A stretch of 64,000 bases of DNA from Diorhabda sublineata (taxonomy: Eukaryota; Arthropoda; Insecta; Coleoptera; Chrysomelidae): positions 13,276,872 to 13,340,871 of the forward strand of contig NC_079485.1 of assembly GCF_026230105.1 (NCBI RefSeq), read 5' to 3'. Shown one piece after another: positions 51,201 through 60,200 of this stretch. A program made the translations under genes and the position numbers. Within the stretch, counting starts at the first letter, position 1. The number at the start of each line of letters is the position of its first letter. The notes beneath the pieces were generated by a model that made no database searches, had not been told where the DNA came from, and worked only from the letters and a program-made list of their open reading frames with translations.

Positions 51201-54200
51201 GTTATCCTCATTTTAATTTTTCGTAATTTTCCAAATATAATGATTTTTCAATAAAAATTCAAATATTTCGTAAACCGTGCGGAAATCAAATAGGTCGGTC
51301 TCATCAAAATTACCTTCATTTTTACCACTAAATCAAAAAACGTAATAAAATATGGGGTGTTCCATTTAAAATTTCAGTTGTCGATAATGAAGAATTGGGA
51401 TACCCCGTATAATCCAAAAGTCAATAATCTTAAAATTCCTTTGAAAACAAAGAACTTTTGTATTTGCTAACTCTTACAGGTTTTCAGAAAAGTATATGTA
51501 TGTGTTACCTTTTGCTTAACACCAGGTATATGTGAGGAGGATCTTGACATCAAAGAAAAATAAGTTTCTTGGTACTATTACTTCGTAATATTTTATTTTA
51601 TTATAATCTTGAAACACTTTGTAGTTTTTATTACCTAAAATTTAATGAAGACAAAATCGATATACGGGGTTTTCACAATTTAGCCCCGCCACTGTTTTTT
51701 TCGGAATTCGACAAAATCAAAATTCAATGAGATTCTTCCTTTAAGATAATTCACAGAAAATATATATTTTTCTCGTAAACTAACACGGTTGTAAGAAAAT
51801 TTTGAATCTATTTCAACTATCCATATTTTAAACTAAATTTTTTTTTTATAAAATAGATTATTTATTCGGATTGACTACGTTCCATAGAAAATTAATCAAA
51901 AATTCCGGTAACCATATGCTCTCCTCTAAATACACCGGCTTCACAATAAGCAAACACCCAAGAAGTATTTCAATTACGAATCTGGAAACATCGACGAATA
52001 ATTTCAAACCCTACATTGGAATCGGGATGAGATGTTCCCCGGGAATCGAACGGGCAACATCTGCTACCGAGCGAGGCACAGCTTGTACGCAAAACAGTGG
52101 CGGTATCAAAAAATCTTTAAAATAGATCAGATTTATCTCATATCGTATTATTTTTCTATCTAAATCATGCGAAATAGATTCTAACATATTGTTTTTATAT
52201 ACAGTGAAAAAATTGTGTATTATAATCATATAATGTTTGTATAATAAGTTGCCTTATCATACAACATCATGCTATTTATCTACGAACTAAACGAATCATT
52301 TGATCGCATTTGTATATTGAGTTGCCTATCTAATTATCCAATAACGAATTAGTTATTACATGTTTAGATATGTTATTTTAAATAATTCTATTTCCTTGTT
52401 TAATTTTATCTGTATGCCACTGTACCCTATGAAAACCATCGAGGGTAGGTTGGGTTTAATTAAAAATCCCCCGGGCCCTTTTTAGACGATTATATGGGAA
52501 CTATACGCAACAATGTGAACTTGTCCTTTTCGGAATTTCCATTCATGTTTGAATAATTGCATTGGGATTCGAAAAATTTCTTGATTAGTGACATTTCTAC
52601 AGGGCGATAAATTCGAAATAACAAAATTCCTTATACTTAATAAAGAAGTAATCATTTAACAAATGACCATCGATAAATTATAAGAACAGAGAATATATTT
52701 CAGTTTACAATGTGAGTTGTTTCAATTAGTAATTGACGCTTGGATAAACTTGGAGAAAATATTCCTCATATCATCGAGAGTGAAATAATTCTTCATAAAA
52801 ATAAAGCCCTCTTCACATAGCATTATTATTAATAGCACATTTTCGGCAAAATCTCTCGCGGGACAATTTTCGTTCTCGAAACGAGACAAGGCTAATGCGG
52901 GTAATACCACACTAAATAAACCAAGGGAAAAGGGATTAGTGTTGAAATATTTCGCTTCTGTCATACATTGACGTACATAAAATGCGTTTTATCACGTGAC
53001 ATGTTCATAGACAATTCTAAAATAAATCTGAATTAATACACATGAAATAATATACAGACTGTACAGGGGTGAGTAGATAACGAGAAAATAAAAATTGACA
53101 TACATATGACACCTCATTTCTGACTTATAGGCCTTCAAAGTTGCGATATTGAAGATATATACAATTTTTGGTGTATTCTTTTTTTGAATTAATTAACGGT
53201 GTATATTGTCACCTGGAAATTTCGAAAATCATATCAGTTTTGAAATAGGAGTGAATTTTTCCGAATTTTCCTTTTGTTTGTTTGTTTTTTGGAACCCTCA
53301 TATGAAAAATTTGATAGGAATCAGAGTTTTGTATGTGTGTTTTCTTCTTCCGATTTTTCCATATTACAAGATTCACATTCCAAAATTGTAGATACTATGT
53401 ATTTCTATAGTGTTATTTGAAAAAAAATTTGCTTCAAGTTTCACCCTGTATAACTCCTTCAAGAAACAAGTCATCTATTCACGAATTTTTTGCCCGGATA
53501 CCCTTTATTCAAAAAACTATTGTTTATGTCATAAACTCTTCTTTTTATTAATACTTCATGTCAGCAAATTTGTTGATTCTAGGTATCTGTAAATGTAATT
53601 TACATGTAATCATGACTGTCGATAATGCAGGGAGTGATATATGAATGCTTTATCTCCCTCTCTCTATGAATCTTTTGAAAGTAGTTAATCGCTGCTCTTA
53701 AAGCACATTTTTTATATAAAAATATTCACATATTTATTATCAGTTTTTAATTTACTTGAAATTACCCTAGACTACGCTACTGGATTTGAAGTCGAACTCC
53801 ATATCTTTCTCCCTACGTATCAAACTCTGGTGCATAAAAACGGTTTCGTAGAATGCGGGTTATTTTCAAAGAAGAAAAATGGAAATTGAATGTTTTAAAC
53901 GTCTGGAAATTCAAACTCGCGTGAAAGCTGCTGTCAGTTGTTTGAACTGATATTGATAACGAACCTTTGTTATCAAATATAGAAAAATCTATGTTGGATC
54001 TAAAAATTCATTCATCAAATCATACGAGGGTGGTTCATTAGAAACACTATATTCCGTAGCATCTATGGAATGAGAAAAACGAAGGGAGAAAAGCAAAGGC
54101 GCGACAGTTGAAGGTTAATTTTTTCAACTTTCAACTTTAACAACAAACTGTGAACGTGCAGTAAGTAACCTCCTAAAAAACACGTTGAAACCTGTCTACA

Positions 54201-57200
54201 GATAAAAACGACGCGATATTTCAATTTGTAGTACGATATTCCTTGAAGACAACGTCAGACCGCATAGAACTCGGATTGCGATGAAAAAAATTGAACGAAT
54301 TGTATCGGGAAGCATCCTCCTAATTGTACCAATTTGTTGCCATGCGACTATTATTTATTTGGTCAATTGAAAGAGACACGTGACGGATTGCGATTCGAAA
54401 GTAATGCGGAGGTATAAAAAAATTTCAACTCAGTAATTTAATAATAGATTTTTTTTTGGAAAATTTTGGTTTATACCTAAACCACCCTCGTATTTCGTTG
54501 TCAAGCACTTTGAAAATATTATAAAAACTGAATTTGGAATACGTTTTTACATGTCTTCGTAGCCGTGATCGTCTAGTGGTTAGGACCCCACGTTGTGGCC
54601 GTGGTAACCCAGGTTCGAATCCTGGTCACGGCAATGTAAAAACATTGTCACGAGAAGGCTTTTTTTTATTAATTTTTGAATTAATCCAAATTTATTTAGC
54701 TCATGTTCATGAGTTCCATTCAGTTTTTTTTAATTAAAGTTATTCATTAAAACTCTTTAGTTAACACATTTATATATGCAGTTTCCCACACTATGTAGAA
54801 AATTTTCATCAATTCCAACTTTGAGTGAAAACTCATACTATTTTCAAACTAAAATGTGAACTACATTGAAAATTGTATGGAATAAATTTATTTTGCATTT
54901 CTTGAATCTGGTTGGCGTCAAGAAATTTTTTTACTGAGCAAACCCTAAATTTTTTGAAATTGATTTGATTTTTTGAAACACCCTATATAACACATTCAGC
55001 ACGATACACAAAGTTTCATGATGGAAATGACGACCTATAGTCTAACCTAACCTAACTTCTTTTTTAATGATCTTCTCAACGAAATGGAATAATCATCAAA
55101 TCTCTTAAGTAAATGGTGTAAATTATAACTTCTACTTTCAAAATTTTATCAACACAATATCACAAGTTTTTGAATGAATTATATCGATCTCAAGCGATTG
55201 AATTAACTAAATTTCTATTTATATTGAAATAAATGCTGTTTTATTTATGAAATGAATTTTTTTACGTTTTAATTTTCGAAGTAGTCCGGATTTTACTAGA
55301 TGTAACTAGCGCGACTTTTCATCACCCAATTATAGTTACCAAAATATTCCTAGTATGATGTTCACAACTTTTTAATTCAAAATAGAAAATAGGGGCAAAA
55401 AATTTGTTTCACGATTGTTTTATAAGAAAATTTTGTTCAACTCGTTTCTTTATCTAATTCCGCTATCAAATGTGACACTTTAAGTCACTCTTTGACATTA
55501 AATAAAATAGGATTAAGCCCGAATTTAAATTGGGCGCTTCTAATTTTCTGGATTCTCGGAGGTTTACGGTTACTGAATAAGCTTAGCAACTCTTAACAAA
55601 ATTACGGGCACGTGTTTTCGAAATTTTGGAACTTGTGACTGAAAAAAATTTTGAAACGCGAATAACTCGAAAAATAAGAGGAATTAAAGAAAACTGCTGC
55701 AGCAAAAAATGTAGAACACAAAATTTTTTACAAAAAAGGTCTCCAGTCATTTTTTCGTTTGAGCCACTATTTCTGAGTCTCCCTCAACACCGAAAGTCCG
55801 AGCATCCGGTCGAGAATTCAAGCCAATTAAGCCATTTTACGTTAAAAATTTTGAGGTTAGGAAAAAATGCTTGACGACCAATCTGCAAAGAATTTTACGT
55901 TGTACATTTTTTGTTCACGAATTCCTATAAACCCAGTTTAAAGTGAATATTTTGAGGTTAGGAACAAATACCTGGTATTCCTTTTTGTAGATAATTTTGT
56001 ACTCTACATTTTTTGTTACAGCAGTTGCTTTAGAACTCCTCATAGTTATCGAATTATTCGCGATTCACAATATTTTTGAGTGTGTAAATCCATTTTAAGG
56101 TGAAAATTTTAAAGTTAGGAAAAAATGCGTGATAACAAATCTATAGAGAATTTTGTGGTGTATATTTTTTGTTACAATACTTGTTTTCAAATTCCTCGTA
56201 GTTTTCGAGTTACCCGCTTTTCAAAATATTTTTGTGTATAAACCCATTTTAAGGTGAAAATTTTGGGGTTAGGAACAAATACTTGGGATACTTTTTTGTA
56301 GAATATCTTGTACTCTCAATTTTTTGTTACGACAGTTTGCTAATTCCTAATAGTTTTCGAGTTATTTGCGTTTAAAAATTTTTTTGAGTTTCAAGTCTCA
56401 AAATTTCGAAAAACTGTGCTCATCATTTTGTTAAGACTTATTCAGTATCCCAAAACCTCCCAATTTAATTTAAGGTCTTAGCTCAAAATCACCTAATTTG
56501 CTTGTAATAATATTTCAGTTATAAAAAGTAATTATGTAAAAACTGTAACTGTTTAAGTTTCAATGAATAATTTATTAATAACTGTAAAATCTGACAAATG
56601 TTTCATTATTCAAACTGACAATTAACTCATTATTTTAATTCGATAATATTTTTAAACTTATAAACATTGAAACCAATATTATTTAAGATAAAGTAAGTCC
56701 ATTTTCTAGGTGAATATTCTCTTAAACTTCTTGTCTAATGTTAATTTCATTTGAAGCTACATGTATGCCACGACTTGGACCAGAATATTTTCTGAAATTG
56801 TATTTTATTTTATTATGAACTCTTAATATAGCTTTTGGCTACACATTTCCATCCGATATGTTGCTTTATTCTGAGCAGCCATTGCCACGAGTTGTATGCC
56901 ACATTTTCCATTAGAATATAGCACAAAAAATCTGTCGTGCTTCACAGCAGGAGGTCTAATATTTCTATACTTTTTGAAGATATCAACAAGCAATATTTTT
57001 AACAGTGATCACAGTGTGTTTTACTTTCTGGAATTGTAATTTTAAAAATAGTGCTTTCATCAAATACGTGTCCTTCTCGTAGAAACATAAGTTCAGCCTT
57101 TCTGCAGGCTCCCACAATCCCTTTTATCATTGCAACCTAAGAAACAGAGTTATTTAATAATAATTCATCTTCAGCCTCTTTTATAAAACTTTCTACATTA

Positions 57201-60200
57201 TTATTGGTCAAAATCTTCGATTTTTCTGCCTGGTATCCTGTGATCGTCTCTTCAGCCAAACCAAAAGCATGGTGTACTTCTTGACATCGACATTTTTGAG
57301 CATGGTGAGTTCAGATCTCAACGTTGAATATGTAGTCCACGAAGTCGACGCCTTTTCGATGATGTTCTTCAGAGTTCTTCAAATCGCACCGTTTTTCAAA
57401 TTTTTGGTAGACCAAGGTATTAAACTACCCCCTGCAGCATTTGCAGACCCTCTTACTTCAAATGGAATGTCTGATGGGCTATCTGAAGACATTTCAAGTG
57501 ATTACTTTTTACTTATTTTGATACTTCTATCTAACACCATTTGATTCCACATTAATATTTTCATAATAATTGCAGATTCTATTGAATATTATGGAAGCAC
57601 GGAATTAAATAAAACTTTGCTAAAACTATTATAAAACGCGCGCGACAGAATGTAAAAAATTTTACAAATAAAAAATTTGGTTTTCGCTTTTAAAAAATTT
57701 TGTACATATGCAAAAATGATCGCTCGAGCAGGGACTTGAACCCTGGACCCTTGGATTAAAAGTCCAATGCTCTACCGACTGAACTTGGCTGGACCGATTT
57801 GGATTATTTTGGCATTGAATTATTTGTAGAAGTTCTCAGAAGGTTTAAAATGTGAATGAATATGAAATTAAATAAAAACAATTTTGTTTATCCTTGATGT
57901 TTTTTCACAAATTAAATGTCTGAACGCACCCATAATATTTGACATTTGACAACCAACTATATGTAGATTGATAAATCCTAAATTTTGCATATATGTAATA
58001 CTCTTATATGGACAGTTGGTAAAGGAAAAAACGTCCCTACGTTAAGGTATTGACAATATTAATTTTCTCTCTCGTTCGAGACACTTTATCTATACTGCAC
58101 ATGCTTGAGATTGCGTAGAACCGAGCTGAAACATCGGAGGATAGAGAAATCGTTATCATTCTGTCTTCCTTAGTCGGAACAGCTTTCACTTTAAACTGCC
58201 CATTTAGAAGTATTACATATATGAAGTTTTGTCACAAATGAAATTTCTGAACGCAACCATAATATTTGACATTTGACAACCAACTAATATGTCAATCGAT
58301 ACCTCAGACAAAGAGTGTATCCTTCTATCTGTGTGTGATAGTGATATTTCAAGTCATGTGCGTTTTTGTTGATCTTTTGTGGTAGTAACACTGCACTGCT
58401 AACATGCGAGATTGGTGCAAATGTGCGAAACAGTTGTTAAACATTCGAAATAGTAAAGTTGCAATGGACACTTCGACTTGACTCTTCACATTACCCACAG
58501 TTTTCTGTCACGTCACAGACTCAAAAGAGGAGCTTATTCAGCGTGTTTTCCCACATATTGCGTAACAGTTCTATAACCGTAATTGCTGGGTGAACGAACC
58601 ATGCCGAGGATCTCAATGCGATCATTCAAAATTTTTTCCGGAGTAGTTGGTATCCTTCAAACCAGTCGATACCTTTAAGAACCAAAATGACGTAGTCAAC
58701 TATCCCCTGGAGTTTTAAATTCACTGGAATTGCCTGGATTACTACCTCACAATTTGCAGTTAAAAGTAGTATCAGTTATCATTAATAAACCTCGACTGTG
58801 CAATGGAACTAGACTGGCTATGGAAAAAGTGATGCTTAACATCATTGAGGCAACGACCTAGATGGAATATGCAAAGGAGATTATATATTGATTGCGCGTA
58901 TACCGATGATTTACCATTCGATTTTAAACGTTTACAATTTCCGGTACGGTTGGCTGTAATTGCGATAACCATAAATAAATCGCATGGCAAGTCGTTGGAA
59001 GTTTACAGAATCAACTGTTTCGCGTATGGACAATTATACCTCATCAGAAAGCTTTAAATTGATTGTACCACAACTGTTTGTATCTGTCAATATCAAATTA
59101 GAACCTTATAAATAGCCAGTATTACAGAAAAAGTCTATTTTGTAATTAAGAAACATCATGTGTAATTAATCGAAAAAAATAAATAATAAAACTTCATACC
59201 CAAGATTCCTTGTGATTGTATACAAAAGTTTAGGACTTTTATTTATCAATTGAGGCAGTACTGCCGTCAATATTAGATGAAACTTAAAAAAAGTGACAAA
59301 TTAACTACGTTTCCATCAATATCCCATGGGTATAAAACCAGTATTTCACAGTAATCCAACAGCCGTGTATATATCTAGACATTCACATGGGGCGCTTGAA
59401 TGATTAATGAGGGTGTTTAAACCTCTATTAAAGGCTAAAGTTTGGTTTACTGCACCTGAACCGAAAGCTGCCAACAGTCGATGATCCGAATATTTTAAAT
59501 AGAAAAGAAGTAAACATTTAATAGAACAGTTAACAAAATCAGATTTATTAAGCTGACCAAGAAAACTATCCATAAAATACGAGAATTTAAAAAAAAATTA
59601 GTCTCCCCATGACAATGTTTTATACAGAGGTCAGGCAATAAATTCAGTGAACATCTGAAGCATGAAAATGCTTCGTTTTAATCTTTTTCGACAGCTTAGT
59701 CAGACTTATTAGCGTCACTGATTTTTCGTGAACATTGCCTAGCTCACACTGATCAATGTACAACATCGTGATCAGGAGTCGAATCTGGGTTACTACGTCC
59801 ACAATGTGGAGTCCTAACCACTGAATGATCATGATAAAAGTTTGCCAATACTCATTGAAATCTCGATTGCAATAATATACTGAAAGTCGATTTTTTATGT
59901 CTATGTATATAAAAATATAAAAAAAATGATAAAATGGAAAAAACAAGAATTGAAATTAGATTTTAATAAGAGAAGAAAACATTAAAATGTTAAACGGCAC
60001 AACTGAGCCATTATTTTTTCGAATTAATACCGGGGTTATATCTAGAATTGCGTTTTCATCTCATACGTTAATTAAAAGAGTTTTTGATGAGAATCTAAAG
60101 ATTAGGTCATGCAGAAATAATATTTTGAAGAGATCGTCTGACATTATCTCTAATGAGTTTCCCTCTCGCTTTCTAAGGCATTGTTTCGCCGGTGCCTCCA

